Positions 40,594 through 49,220 of a stretch of 64,000 nt of DNA are shown here, piece after piece. A program made the translations under genes and the position numbers. The notes below the pieces were generated by a model. That model was not told the origin of the DNA, made no database searches, and saw only the letters and a list, made by a program, of their open reading frames with translations. The DNA is from an uncultured Celeribacter sp. (GTDB taxonomy: Bacteria; Pseudomonadota; Alphaproteobacteria; Rhodobacterales; Rhodobacteraceae): NCBI RefSeq assembly GCF_963675965.1, contig NZ_OY780935.1, positions 1,248,001 to 1,312,000 of the forward strand, read 5' to 3'. Positions within the stretch are counted from its first letter, which is position 1, and every line of letters begins with the position of its first letter.

Positions 40594-42092
40594 TGTGCGA
40601 GCTCACTTTCAACGAAGAAGTATTTCAGAACAGTCTCTTCCGAGGCCTCTTCACGGGGCAATTCCGCCGTGATGCGACCATGGGCAAAGACCAGAAGACG
40701 ATGGGACAGGTTCAGGGCTTCAGGCAGGTCGGATGAAATCACCACGACAGCTTTGCCCGCCTCGGCCAGTTCTTTGATTTTCAGGTAGAGCGCAGCACGG
40801 GTGCCCATATCGACGCCCACGGTCGGTTCGTCGAAAATGTAGACATCCGCCTCCTGACCGAAGGCTTTGCCGAACAGCACCTTTTGCTGGTTGCCCCCCG
40901 ACAGTTGCGACACGAGCTTGTCGCGATAGCCTTGCGACAGTTCGACCCGATCCGCGATGTCCCCTATCTGTTCGCGCACGGCGCGCCAGTTGATCCAGCC
41001 GCGTCGGCTCACCGTACCCGAGGTCACCACATTCAGGGACAGGTTGTCGTTGGAACTGCGGATCAGATCAAGCCCCTCGGCCTTGCGATCCGGCGACAAA
41101 TAGTAGAGCCCCGCCCGCATCAGCGCGCGGGTCGACAGGCCGGACACATCGCGCCCTTTCAGCCGCACCGTGCCGCCCTCTTGGCTGGACAGGCCCATCA
41201 AGGCCCGAAAGAAGCGGGACTTGCCCGATCCGACAAGACCGGCGACGCCCAGCACCTCGCCTGCACGCAGTTCGAAACTGCCCGGTGACAGATCCGGCGC
41301 GCGCAGGTCAGCGACCTCCAGCAACACTTCTCCAACATCTTGGGCAATATCGGGATAGATCTGTGCAATGGAACGACCGGTCATCATTTCGACCAGCTGC
41401 GCCTCATCGGTGTCGGCCATAGCGACCGTGCCGATTTTGGCCCCGTCGCGCAGCACGGTGACCCGGTCGGCAATGCGGCGAAATTCCTGCATACGGTGCG
41501 AGATATAGACGATGCCGACGCCTTTGGCCTTTTGCCGGGCGATAAAGTCGAACAGGTGATCGACCTCACGGTCAGTCAGCGAGGCCGTCGGCTCATCAAG
41601 GATCAGCACCTTGAGATCGCCATGGAAGGCCTTGGAAATTTCCAGCATCTGTTGCTGGGCACGCGACAGAGACGACACCTGCGCGGTCGGCGAAATGGGG
41701 AAACCCAATTCGTCGAAAATCTCCTGCGCACGGCGGCGCATTTCGCCATGATCGATCAGAATGCCGGTCCGGGGCTCCTGCCCCAGAAACATGTTTTCTG
41801 CGACGCTCAGCGTCGGGATCAGCGAGAATTCCTGAAAGACTGTGTAGACGCCATAGGATTTGGCGCGCGCAACACTGTCGAAATTCATCTCGTGCCCATC
41901 CAGATACACTGCGCCTTCAGAGGGCTGATTGGCCCCTGCGAGCATAGAGATCAGAGTGGATTTACCGGCACCGTTCTCCCCGAAGAGGACATGCACCTCA
42001 CCGGGCTTAAGATCAAAATCGACCCCGTCGAGCGCGCGCACACCGGGATAGTCCTTGGTGAGATTGCGGGTGGAAAGAAGATTGCGGGACAT
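40590..42092 (-). CDS. ABC transporter ATP-binding protein, two NBDs (RbsA/MglA type)
   Basis: 500 residues. First domain: Walker A GENGAGKST (38-46) and signature SSLSRAQQQMLEISKAF. Second domain: a G-loop GLVGSGKSR near 285 and signature LSGGNQQKVLFGKAFG, with Walker B YIFDEPTVGVD. The degenerate second site is normal for this family. It pairs with the TorT-like binding protein and the RbsC-like permease. Confidence 0.94.
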   Translation of the reverse strand: MSRNLLSTRNLTKDYPGVRALDGVDFDLKPGEVHVLFGENGAGKSTLISMLAGANQPSEGAVYLDGHEMNFDSVARAKSYGVYTVFQEFSLIPTLSVAENMFLGQEPRTGILIDHGEMRRRAQEIFDELGFPISPTAQVSSLSRAQQQMLEISKAFHGDLKVLILDEPTASLTDREVDHLFDFIARQKAKGVGIVYISHRMQEFRRIADRVTVLRDGAKIGTVAMADTDEAQLVEMMTGRSIAQIYPDIAQDVGEVLLEVADLRAPDLSPGSFELRAGEVLGVAGLVGSGKSRFFRALMGLSSQEGGTVRLKGRDVSGLSTRALMRAGLYYLSPDRKAEGLDLIRSSNDNLSLNVVTSGTVSRRGWINWRAVREQIGDIADRVELSQGYRDKLVSQLSGGNQQKVLFGKAFGQEADVYIFDEPTVGVDMGTRAALYLKIKELAEAGKAVVVISSDLPEALNLSHRLLVFAHGRITAELPREEASEETVLKYFFVESELAQ

Positions 42093-42112
42093 GGGGGACG
42101 CTTTCCTGAAAG

Positions 42113-42138
42113 AAGCCGGGGCGCTGACGCCCCGGCTT
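42113..42138 (-). terminator. hairpin after the binding-protein gene (attenuator)
   Basis: AAGCCGGGGCG, loop CTGA, CGCCCCGGCTT: an 11-bp stem between the binding protein and the ATPase genes, followed by C/T-rich sequence on the coding strand. This type of hairpin usually keeps the binding-protein mRNA more abundant than the transporter part. Confidence 0.8.
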
Positions 42139-42152
42139 TGACTTACCTGCCG

Positions 42153-43220
42153 TTATTCGACGGAGAAAACCGGGCGGAACCCTTCCGGCGGCAGGATTGC
42201 GTCACGATCAATGTCACCGACATTGTCCTGATCCACCACGAAGATCTTCGGCCCCACATGTTTGATGTAGTCCTTGCCTTCGATGATGCGCACGGCCTGA
42301 TCCACGGCGATACGTCCCTGGATCACCATGGAATCGGCCGGAGCCGCCGCGATCATGCCGCGTTGGATGCCCGTGTAAACGCCCGGCGTCATGTAGAAGG
42401 CCAGAAGTCCAACGTCGTCGGTCAACCCGCGTTCACGCAGCAGGCCCTGCGCAGCTTCCGCAGTCACAGCCGTGCCCGCCAGATAGGACACATCGGGGTT
42501 CGATTGCAGCACGTCTTCCACCAGCTTGAGCTGGGCTTCTTTGCCGGTGTCGCCGTAGCGCGGTTCCAGAACCTCCACGGCAGAGCCTTCGACCGCCGTC
42601 ATGAAGCCCGTGTTCGCGGCTTCCACCCAACCGGCGCCTGCCGGCCCGGGGAACCAGCCAACCTGCACCGGGTCACTGCCTGCCGGGTGTTTGTCAGCCA
42701 GATATTTCCCAGTCTCAAAGCCCATGGTGTAGAAGGACACCAGAGATTTTGCGGAAATGTCGGGCGAAGACACGCCGTTAATCACGTCAATCACCGGAAT
42801 GCCCTTGCTGGCCACTTCGGAAATAACGTTGTTCAGCCCGTCATAGGAAATCGCACCGATCACCACGGCATCCGCACCGGATGCGACGCAGTCTTCGATC
42901 TGGCTGACCTGTTTGGAAAGCTCGGTGTAACCACCAGCCTCGACCACATTCAACTTGACGCCAAGGCGTTTGGCCTCTTCGGTCACACCGTAATCGACAC
43001 CCAGCCAATAGGCGTCTTTCATGTGCGGGAACGAGACGCAGATATTGTAAGCCTCATCCGCCTTTTCCAAGGCGGTGTAGGTGACCGGGCTGGAAGTGCC
43101 GTCGGTTGAAAACGCCGGGGTGATTTCCTCGGCTTCATAGGGGGACCAGCTGCCCTCGGCGAAGGCCGGCGCGCTGAGAGCAGCCGCGAGGGCCACGCCT
43201 GTCATCAAGACATGTTTCAT
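42153..43220 (-). CDS. periplasmic substrate-binding protein, TorT-like
   Basis: 355 residues with a signal peptide (VALAAALSAPAFAE, cleavage near 22). Peripla_BP_4 fold; the segment VSFPHMKDAYWLGVDYGVTEEAKRLGVKLNVVEAGGYTELSKQVSQIEDCV is close to TorT, the periplasmic TMAO-sensing protein. Continuing motifs GADAVVIGAISYDGLN and GMIAAAPADSMVIQGRIAVDQAVRIIEG. It binds the import substrate, which is not known. Start 96 bases after pxpC, with a possible own promoter or processing site. Confidence 0.88.
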   Translation of the reverse strand: MKHVLMTGVALAAALSAPAFAEGSWSPYEAEEITPAFSTDGTSSPVTYTALEKADEAYNICVSFPHMKDAYWLGVDYGVTEEAKRLGVKLNVVEAGGYTELSKQVSQIEDCVASGADAVVIGAISYDGLNNVISEVASKGIPVIDVINGVSSPDISAKSLVSFYTMGFETGKYLADKHPAGSDPVQVGWFPGPAGAGWVEAANTGFMTAVEGSAVEVLEPRYGDTGKEAQLKLVEDVLQSNPDVSYLAGTAVTAEAAQGLLRERGLTDDVGLLAFYMTPGVYTGIQRGMIAAAPADSMVIQGRIAVDQAVRIIEGKDYIKHVGPKIFVVDQDNVGDIDRDAILPPEGFRPVFSVE

Positions 43221-43316
43221 GGTTCTGACTCCTTGTTGGATCGATCAGTTGAAATGCGGTCTTTGCCGCCTTGAGAGTTTGGTATGGGGGTATTCAGCCC
43301 CCGCAGGAGTCAGGCC

Positions 43317-44288
43317 CTAGGCAAGGACCTGACGGATTTTTTCGATCATGGCTTTGCGCTCGGCCCGCGCGGCCAGCGCTTCGTCCATCTCGACGCGTTT
43401 GAATTTGACCGGCGTGTTGGGCTGCAACTGACCAATCAGATCCATGTCGGCGGAAATCACCGCCCCGAGGGTGAAATAGCCCCCCCCCGACACGGCATCG
43501 CGGTGCAACACGATCGGTTCCAGACCGCCGGGCACCTGAATGGAGCCGTAGGAATAGCAGCCGTCCACGATGTTCGACGGGTCGGACCCCGCACCGAAGG
43601 GCTGCGGACGGTCCACGAATTCCATCGGCTGACCACCGCGGAAACGATAGCCCATACGGTCGGCTTCCGGTGCCACGACCCAATCGTCGTCAAAGAAGGC
43701 TTTCTGGCTCTTCTCCGTCAGACGATGCCAGTAGAGCCCCGGCAGGGCGCGCAACTCGGCCGGGGTGCCCGGACGACGGCGCAGCTCTTCGGGCACGGTG
43801 CGGCCTTCAGCGACGATCGCGCCCTCGCCCACCGGCACCACGTCACCTGCGGCAATGGCACGGCCTTCAAAGCCGCCCAGCGCACCGATCGGATAGGTCG
43901 ACCGCGATCCCAGCGCAGGCTCTGTCGCGATACCCCCTGAGACGGCAATATAGATCCGCGCCCCGGTCTTGAGGAACCCAAAGGACAGAACCTGCCCCGG
44001 TTTCACGGTGAAAGAAGTCCATGTTTTGCGGGGTTCCCCGTCGAGCATGATGGGCATATCCGCCCCGGTCACCGCGACGCTCATTTCAGCGCCGAATTTG
44101 ATCTCCGGCCCCAGAAACACAGCCTCGAGACCGGCGGCCCCTTCGTCATTGCCGACCAGCAGGTTCGCGGCCCGAAACGCCAGACGGTCCATGGCGCCGC
44201 CTTCGGGAATGCCGAGGTGGAAATAGCCGGGACGCCCGAGGTCCTGAATCGTCGTCGACAGTCCGGGTTTGACAATCTCAAGCGTCAT
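43317..44288 (-). CDS. pxpC: 5-oxoprolinase subunit C (PxpC, KipA-like)
   Basis: 323 residues opening MTLEIVKPGLSTTIQDLGRPGYFHLGIPEGGAMDRLAFRAANLLVGN, the KipA/AHS2 (biotin-dependent carboxyltransferase) signature, with RVLPG-like GTPAELRALPGLYWHRLTEKSQKAFFDDDWVVAPEADRMGYRF. With PxpA and PxpB it forms the ATP-dependent 5-oxoprolinase of bacteria. It overlaps pxpB by 11 bases. Confidence 0.93.
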   Translation of the reverse strand: MTLEIVKPGLSTTIQDLGRPGYFHLGIPEGGAMDRLAFRAANLLVGNDEGAAGLEAVFLGPEIKFGAEMSVAVTGADMPIMLDGEPRKTWTSFTVKPGQVLSFGFLKTGARIYIAVSGGIATEPALGSRSTYPIGALGGFEGRAIAAGDVVPVGEGAIVAEGRTVPEELRRRPGTPAELRALPGLYWHRLTEKSQKAFFDDDWVVAPEADRMGYRFRGGQPMEFVDRPQPFGAGSDPSNIVDGCYSYGSIQVPGGLEPIVLHRDAVSGGGYFTLGAVISADMDLIGQLQPNTPVKFKRVEMDEALAARAERKAMIEKIRQVLA

Positions 44289-45153
44289 TGAGAGCCTCCA
44301 TCAGCTTGGCGTTGAAGCCGGTCATATCTGCGTTGAACGCGTCGAGATCAAAGGCGACCTCGGCGATACGCGGCGTATAGGTTCCTTCTTCGATCGCCAT
44401 CGAGATCCGGTCGAATTCGGCCCGGTCGATGGGTTTCCATTTCACAATGTCGCCCGGACGGAAGAAGACCATGAAGTCCTTGAGGTAGCTGACGTTCTGA
44501 TCCGGATCGAAAATCGTCATCGGGGTGATGCCGAACATCTGGTAGCCCCCGGCCCCACGCACCGAATAGATGCAGCCGAAGCAACCGCCGATTCCGACCG
44601 TATGGCGCGGCGTGTCGGTGCGCGGGCGCAGGTATTTGGGCACTTCGATCTGCTTGTCACGATCGACAAGCTGATAGAGGAACGGCAGACCCGACACAAA
44701 GCCGACCATCGACACGAACCAGGGTTGCGAATGATAGGCTTCGATGAAGTCGCCCACCGTTTCATAACCGTTGATGCGCGCGGCATACTCGAGGTCCGAG
44801 CCGGAAGGATCCTGGTGACGCTCCCGGAACCGCATCAGGGTTTCATGGGTCCAGGGGTCTTCGAAATAGACAGGAATTTCGATGATCCGTGTGTCGAGAC
44901 GCTTTTCCTGCGCTTCGGCTTCGTGCTCGAATTCCTTGATCTTGGCCATCATCTCTGCAGGTGCGATCACATCGGGATCGAAACGCACCTCGAAAGAAGC
45001 GTTCGCGGGCAGAATTTCGGTCACGCCGGGGATGTCGGCGGCCCGGACCAGTTTGGACAGCGAGAGAGCGATAAAGAAGGCGTCGAGCGACATTTCTTCG
45101 TCGACTTCGACATAGATATGCTCGTCCCCGCCGTAGCTGTAACGCGTTTTCAT
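44278..45153 (-). CDS. pxpB: 5-oxoprolinase subunit B (PxpB, KipI-like)
   Basis: 291 residues from ATG 45153, which overlaps the biotin carboxylase stop. The AHS1/KipI region includes NGYETVGDFIEAYHSQPWFVSMVGFVSGLPFLYQL, RPRTDTPRHTVGIGGCFGCIYS and AGGYQMFGITPMTIFDP. N-terminal extension (about 90 residues) before the core. Partner of PxpC. Confidence 0.93.
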   Translation of the reverse strand: MKTRYSYGGDEHIYVEVDEEMSLDAFFIALSLSKLVRAADIPGVTEILPANASFEVRFDPDVIAPAEMMAKIKEFEHEAEAQEKRLDTRIIEIPVYFEDPWTHETLMRFRERHQDPSGSDLEYAARINGYETVGDFIEAYHSQPWFVSMVGFVSGLPFLYQLVDRDKQIEVPKYLRPRTDTPRHTVGIGGCFGCIYSVRGAGGYQMFGITPMTIFDPDQNVSYLKDFMVFFRPGDIVKWKPIDRAEFDRISMAIEEGTYTPRIAEVAFDLDAFNADMTGFNAKLMEALNDA

Positions 45154-46523
45154 GCGGCGTCTCCTTTCGCGGTGAGATGTCCGGCTTCGAGCCACGGCTC
45201 AAGCCATTGGGTGTGGAAGGCGCCAGCGCGCACCTCCGGATCGGCAGCCAGCGCCAGATGCAGCGGCACGGTGGTTTTCGTGCCCCCGATCTCCAGCGCC
45301 GTCAGCGCTTCGACCAGCTTGTCGATGGCCGCCTCGCGGGTGTCGGCCTGAACGATCACCTTACCCAGCAGCGAGTCATAGAACGGCGGGATCTGATAGC
45401 CTTCGGACAGGAAGTGATCGAAGCGCACGCCCTCCCCGGTCGGCTCCACCAGTTTGGAGACGACACCGGGCCATGGCATGAAGTTCATGAACGGATCTTC
45501 AGCGCAGAGGCGCACCTCGATCGCATGGCCGGTTTTGACGATCTCATCCTGTGTCATCGACAGTTTCGCGCCGCCGCAGACCTTGATCATCTCGGCCACC
45601 AGATCGACCCCGGTGACCATTTCCGTCACCGGATGTTCCACCTGAATACGGGTGTTCATCTCGATGAAGTAAAATTCGTTTGTGGCCTCGTCATAGAGAT
45701 ATTCCAAGGTGCCTGCACCGCGGTAGTTCACCGCCTTGGCCAAGGCCACTGCAGAGGCGCAGAGCGCCTCACGGGTGTCATCGTCAAGACAGGCCGCGCC
45801 CGCCTCTTCCCAGACCTTCTGGCGACGACGCTGCAGCGAACATTCGCGTTCATAGCAATGCACCGCATTTTCACCGTCACCAAGGATTTGCACCTCGATA
45901 TGGCGCGGAGACAGGATTGCCCGTTCGACATAAAGACCGCCATCCCCAAAGGCCGCTTCGGCCTCTGCCTTGGCTTGCGGCGCAAGCGTTTTCAGCTCGT
46001 CTTCATTCGCGGCGATGCGAATGCCACGACCACCGCCCCCGGCGGCAGCCTTGATCATCACAGGATAGCCGACCTTCTCGGCCACGCTCAGGGCCTCAGA
46101 GATATCGATACGCCCGTCGGATCCCGGCACCACCGGCACACCGGCAGCTTCAGCGGCCTGACGGGCGGCCACTTTGTCGCCCATACGTTCAATGGTGTCG
46201 GCAGAGGGACCCACGAAAATCAGGCCCGCCTCCTCCACCGCGCGGGCAAAGCGCGGGCTTTCCGACAGGAAGCCATAGCCGGGATGGATGGCATCCGCGC
46301 CGGTGTCCTTGGCGGCTTTCAGGAGCGCATCAATGTTGAGGTAGCTGTCTTTGGAGGGCGCAGGGCCAACACAGACCGCTTCATCGGCCAATTTGACCGC
46401 CAGCATCTCTTTGTCGGCTTCCGAATGCGCCTGGATCGTGTGAATGCCCAGCGCCTGCGCGGCCCGGACGATGCGCACGGCAATCTCACCGCGATTGGCA
46501 ATGAAGAGACGTTCAATAGCCAT
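45150..46523 (-). CDS. accC: biotin carboxylase subunit (AccC-like) of the pxp operon
   Basis: 457 residues from ATG 46523. Biotin carboxylase N-domain MAIERLFIANRGEIAVRIVRAAQALGIHTI, ATP-grasp with GGGGRGIRIA and HIEVQILGDG, and C-domain HPVTEMVTGVDLVAEMIKVCGG and HAIEVRLCAEDP. It charges biotin on the small carrier encoded just upstream, using ATP and bicarbonate. Being inside the pxp operon it probably serves this hydrolase rather than fatty acid synthesis. Confidence 0.92.
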   Translation of the reverse strand: MAIERLFIANRGEIAVRIVRAAQALGIHTIQAHSEADKEMLAVKLADEAVCVGPAPSKDSYLNIDALLKAAKDTGADAIHPGYGFLSESPRFARAVEEAGLIFVGPSADTIERMGDKVAARQAAEAAGVPVVPGSDGRIDISEALSVAEKVGYPVMIKAAAGGGGRGIRIAANEDELKTLAPQAKAEAEAAFGDGGLYVERAILSPRHIEVQILGDGENAVHCYERECSLQRRRQKVWEEAGAACLDDDTREALCASAVALAKAVNYRGAGTLEYLYDEATNEFYFIEMNTRIQVEHPVTEMVTGVDLVAEMIKVCGGAKLSMTQDEIVKTGHAIEVRLCAEDPFMNFMPWPGVVSKLVEPTGEGVRFDHFLSEGYQIPPFYDSLLGKVIVQADTREAAIDKLVEALTALEIGGTKTTVPLHLALAADPEVRAGAFHTQWLEPWLEAGHLTAKGDAA

Positions 46524-46527
46524 GGCT

Positions 46528-46761
46528 TTACTCGAGCTCAGCCAACACAGCCCCGGCGGTGACCGGCGTCGCGTCGTCAACGGCATATTTGACAAAAGTG
46601 CCTTCGATCTCTGCGGTCACGGCGATGAATGTTTTCATCACCTCCACCAGACCGATGGTGTCACCGACGGCCACCTTGTCGCCCGGCGCCTTGAAGGCTG
46701 GCTCTTCGGGAGAAGGTTTGTGATAGAAGGTGCCCGGAAGGGGGGATTGAATATCGCTCAT
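46528..46761 (-). CDS. accB: biotin carboxyl carrier protein of the pxp operon
   Basis: 77 residues with a single biotinyl domain. The biotin-lysine motif is EVMKTF (usual form EAMKM), followed by VTAEIEGTF. It is far shorter than AccB of fatty acid synthesis (about 150), lacking the N-terminal linker. It is found in this short form in operons with LamB/YcsF and KipI/KipA genes. Confidence 0.92.
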   Translation of the reverse strand: MSDIQSPLPGTFYHKPSPEEPAFKAPGDKVAVGDTIGLVEVMKTFIAVTAEIEGTFVKYAVDDATPVTAGAVLAELE

Positions 46762-46803
46762 GGTCGTTTCCCTGTAATTAAGCGGCCCTTTTGGATCAAA
46801 GGC

Positions 46804-47583
46804 TCAAGCGGTTTCTAGAACGGCGGAGGCGGGGGCTATATTGATGCCGTTTTCGGTCAGCGCATTACGTACAGCGCGCCCGATTTCGACTGCGCCGGGC
46901 GTGTCGGAGTGAAAACAAATCGACTCGAACTCAACATCAATGTCCTGGCCGGTTACAGTTGTGACCTTGCCCTCGACACAGGCACGCAGACATTTGTCGG
47001 CGATGGCTTGCGGATCGGGACGGCCAACGCGACGGGTGAACACGATGCCACCGTCATCACCGTAATCGCGATCTGCATAGAATTCACGAACGACCGGATG
47101 GCCGAGGCGTTTTGCCACCTCATAGGTCTTTGAGACGCCCATGCAGTAGATCAACAACTCACCGCTGATCGCAGACAGGCTTTCGATCATATGGCGTGAC
47201 AGTTCTTCATTGCGCGCAGCCTCCATATAGAGGGCACCATGCGGTTTGACATGCTGCAGGCGAATGCCATGGCGACGTCCAAATTCGCGCACCGCCCCGA
47301 CCTGATAGATAATGTCGTTCACCAACTCTTCGGGGGTGGTATCGATGTAGCGGCGTCCGAACCCCTGCAAATCGCGATACCCGGGATGCGCCCCAAGACC
47401 CACACCGTAGACATTGGCCAGCTTGATCACGCGATCCATGGAGGTGGGATCGCCGGCATGAAACCCTGCGGCGATATTGGCCGAGGAAATCAGCGCCATG
47501 AGGTCTTCATCGGGGGCATCGCTCAAAACCCAATGGCCAAACCCCTCCCCCATGTCGCAATTCAAATCGATGATCTTTTTCAT
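46804..47583 (-). CDS. pxpA: 5-oxoprolinase subunit A (PxpA, LamB/YcsF family)
   Basis: 259 residues from ATG 47583 with an AAGGA ribosome site; an upstream frame extension is rejected. MKKIIDLNCDMGEGFGHW, SSANIAAGFHAGDPTSMDRVI, GAHPGYRDLQGFGRR, and RHGIRLQHVKPHGALY are the LamB/YcsF marks. It is the first gene of the operon and works with PxpBC to open cyclic lactam-type compounds. Confidence 0.94.
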   Translation of the reverse strand: MKKIIDLNCDMGEGFGHWVLSDAPDEDLMALISSANIAAGFHAGDPTSMDRVIKLANVYGVGLGAHPGYRDLQGFGRRYIDTTPEELVNDIIYQVGAVREFGRRHGIRLQHVKPHGALYMEAARNEELSRHMIESLSAISGELLIYCMGVSKTYEVAKRLGHPVVREFYADRDYGDDGGIVFTRRVGRPDPQAIADKCLRACVEGKVTTVTGQDIDVEFESICFHSDTPGAVEIGRAVRNALTENGINIAPASAVLETA

Positions 47584-47664
47584 GACTGGTCCTTGTTCTC
47601 GTTGGGACTCAGCATTTTCCGGAAGGGGTGTCTTTGTAAAATTCAAAATTCACCGGAGTCATTA

Positions 47665-47677
47665 TCTGATTTTCAGA
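47665..47677. promoter_or_regulatory. T-N11-A dyad, possible LysR-type regulator site
   Basis: TCTGATTTTCAGA (TCTGA, TTT, TCAGA) is a 13-bp inverted repeat matching T-N11-A, in the 293-base divergent region between pxpA (start 47583) and the LysR gene (start 47877). It lies 82 bases before pxpA and is a good place for the regulator to bind. Confidence 0.55.
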
Positions 47678-47876
47678 ACCATCAACCCCGACCGCGCTCA
47701 AAAAATACGCGCGATTGCTTGAGAAAGTGCCGCCGAAAAAAGAAATCCCGCAAATTTCGTTCGGATTATCAAATAATGCTTCAATATATTTTTGAATTTT
47801 CCATAGAGGGCGCACGCCGCTACCGTAGCCACGCGCTTTTCCAAAGGGCGTTATCGAAAAATCCGAAGGGCTGCTC

Positions 47877-48794
47877 ATGAATCTGCGTCAGATGAAGTAC
47901 TTTATTGCCACCGCCGAACTGGGTCAGGTCAGCCGGGCGGCCAGCGAATTGCTGATTTCGCAATCTTCTGTCACCAGTGCGATCCGCGAATTGGAGCAGG
48001 AACTCGACACGATCCTGTTCGTGCGCACCGCCCATGGCATGGAGTTGACCGGACCGGGGCGCGAATTTCTGGGCGCCGCGCGCGACGTGATGGAAAAGGT
48101 GTCGATCGCCCGGAACATCGGACAGGGGCAAAGCGAGATCGAAGGCACGATCAACATTGCCGCCACCTATACGGTGATCGGTTATTTTCTGCCCTTCCAT
48201 CTGGATCGACTCACCCACCGCTTTCCAAAGCTCGACATCCGCATCAGCGAACTGAACCGCGAAAGCATCGAGGAAGGCCTGATGACCAACCGGTTCGACA
48301 TGGCAGTCCTGCTGACCTCGAACACGGCCAACCCTGAACTGGAAACCGAAACGCTGCTGCGGTCGCACCGCCGCCTCTGGGTGCCACAGAACCATCCTCT
48401 GCAAAGCCAGGGGCGTGCCACTTTCGAAGACATCGCGCAGGAAGACTATATCATGCTGACGGTGGACGAGGCCGCGAACACTTCGATGAAATACTGGGGC
48501 CCGACCGGACTGGCCCCCAAGATCAAGCTGCGCACCTCCTCGACCGAAGCGGTGCGGTCGATGGTCGCCAACGGTCAGGGGATCACCATCCTCTCGGACA
48601 TGGTCTATCGCCCCTGGTCGCTGGAAGGACGGCGTATCGGCACCGTCGCCACCGACATCGAGATCCCCTCGATGGATGTAGGCCTGGCCTGGCGCCGGGA
48701 TCAGGACATGAGCGAAGCCGTACGCCTGTTCTACGACTATTTCATGGATGCCTTCCTGTCCCCGCAAATGAGCCAGATCGCCGGCCGCACCTGA
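47877..48794 (+). CDS. LysR-family transcriptional regulator
   Basis: 305 residues. N-terminal winged HTH MNLRQMKYFIATAELGQVSRAASELLISQSSVTSAIRELEQEL (residues 1-43) followed by the LysR substrate-binding domain (NIAATYTVIGYFLPFHLDRLTHRFPKLDIRISE, MVANGQGITILSDMVYRPW). It is divergent from the pxp/ABC operon, so it likely controls it in response to an operon substrate or product. Confidence 0.93.
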   Translation: MNLRQMKYFIATAELGQVSRAASELLISQSSVTSAIRELEQELDTILFVRTAHGMELTGPGREFLGAARDVMEKVSIARNIGQGQSEIEGTINIAATYTVIGYFLPFHLDRLTHRFPKLDIRISELNRESIEEGLMTNRFDMAVLLTSNTANPELETETLLRSHRRLWVPQNHPLQSQGRATFEDIAQEDYIMLTVDEAANTSMKYWGPTGLAPKIKLRTSSTEAVRSMVANGQGITILSDMVYRPWSLEGRRIGTVATDIEIPSMDVGLAWRRDQDMSEAVRLFYDYFMDAFLSPQMSQIAGRT

Positions 48795-48859
48795 CAACGG
48801 CCAAAACGGTCAGGCAGCATCAGCCAGCCACAGCACATCGAACAGATGATTTTGTAAAA

Positions 48860-48934
48860 TGGTGCCCGGGGGCGGAATCGAACCACCGACACGAGGATTT
48901 TCAATCCACTGCTCTACCCCTGAGCTACCCGGGC
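48860..48934 (-). tRNA. tRNA-Phe (GAA)
   Basis: The cloverleaf reads on the minus strand: acceptor GCCCGGG paired with CCCGGGC, D-arm AGCTCAGGGGTAGAGC, anticodon loop TTGAAAA (anticodon GAA), T-arm GGTTCGATTCCG. CCA is encoded. It closes the housekeeping block yacG/rng/maf/infA as in related genomes. Confidence 0.96.
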
Positions 48935-49013
48935 ATCGGGTCAACGGCTGTGCCGTTCGGGTAGCGGGTTTCTAGTCGGGGGGGGCGGGAGTGTCCAGAG
49001 GGAAATTGCGGTT

Positions 49014-49220
49014 TTAGTGAGGTTTTTTTGACGGGCCGTTTTCGGCCTCCTCGAACAGCTCTTCGAGCGCCTCGGCGATCTCTTCGGGATCCTCTTCGCG
49101 TGTCGACGGCACGGCATAGGCGCCGTTCATCCAGCGTGCCAGATCAATGTCGGCGCAGCGTTTTGAGCAGAACGGGCGGTAGGCCTTCACCGCGTCAGCC
49201 CCACAGATTGGACAGCTCAC
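49014..49220 (-). CDS. yacG: YacG-like zinc protein (DNA gyrase inhibitor family)
   Basis: 68 residues: MSCPICGADAVKAYRPFCSKRCADIDLARWMNG, with CPIC...CSKRC as the four-cysteine zinc site and the RCADIDLARW signature. The acidic C-terminus is typical. YacG of E. coli inhibits DNA gyrase. Its ATG overlaps the RNase G stop (ATGA). Confidence 0.94.
   Translation of the reverse strand: MSCPICGADAVKAYRPFCSKRCADIDLARWMNGAYAVPSTREEDPEEIAEALEELFEEAENGPSKKPH

Noticed and set aside
41340..43109. Plus-strand open frame of 589 codons
   Set aside because: Shadow of the ABC ATPase and TorT-like genes, which have full motifs on the minus strand.
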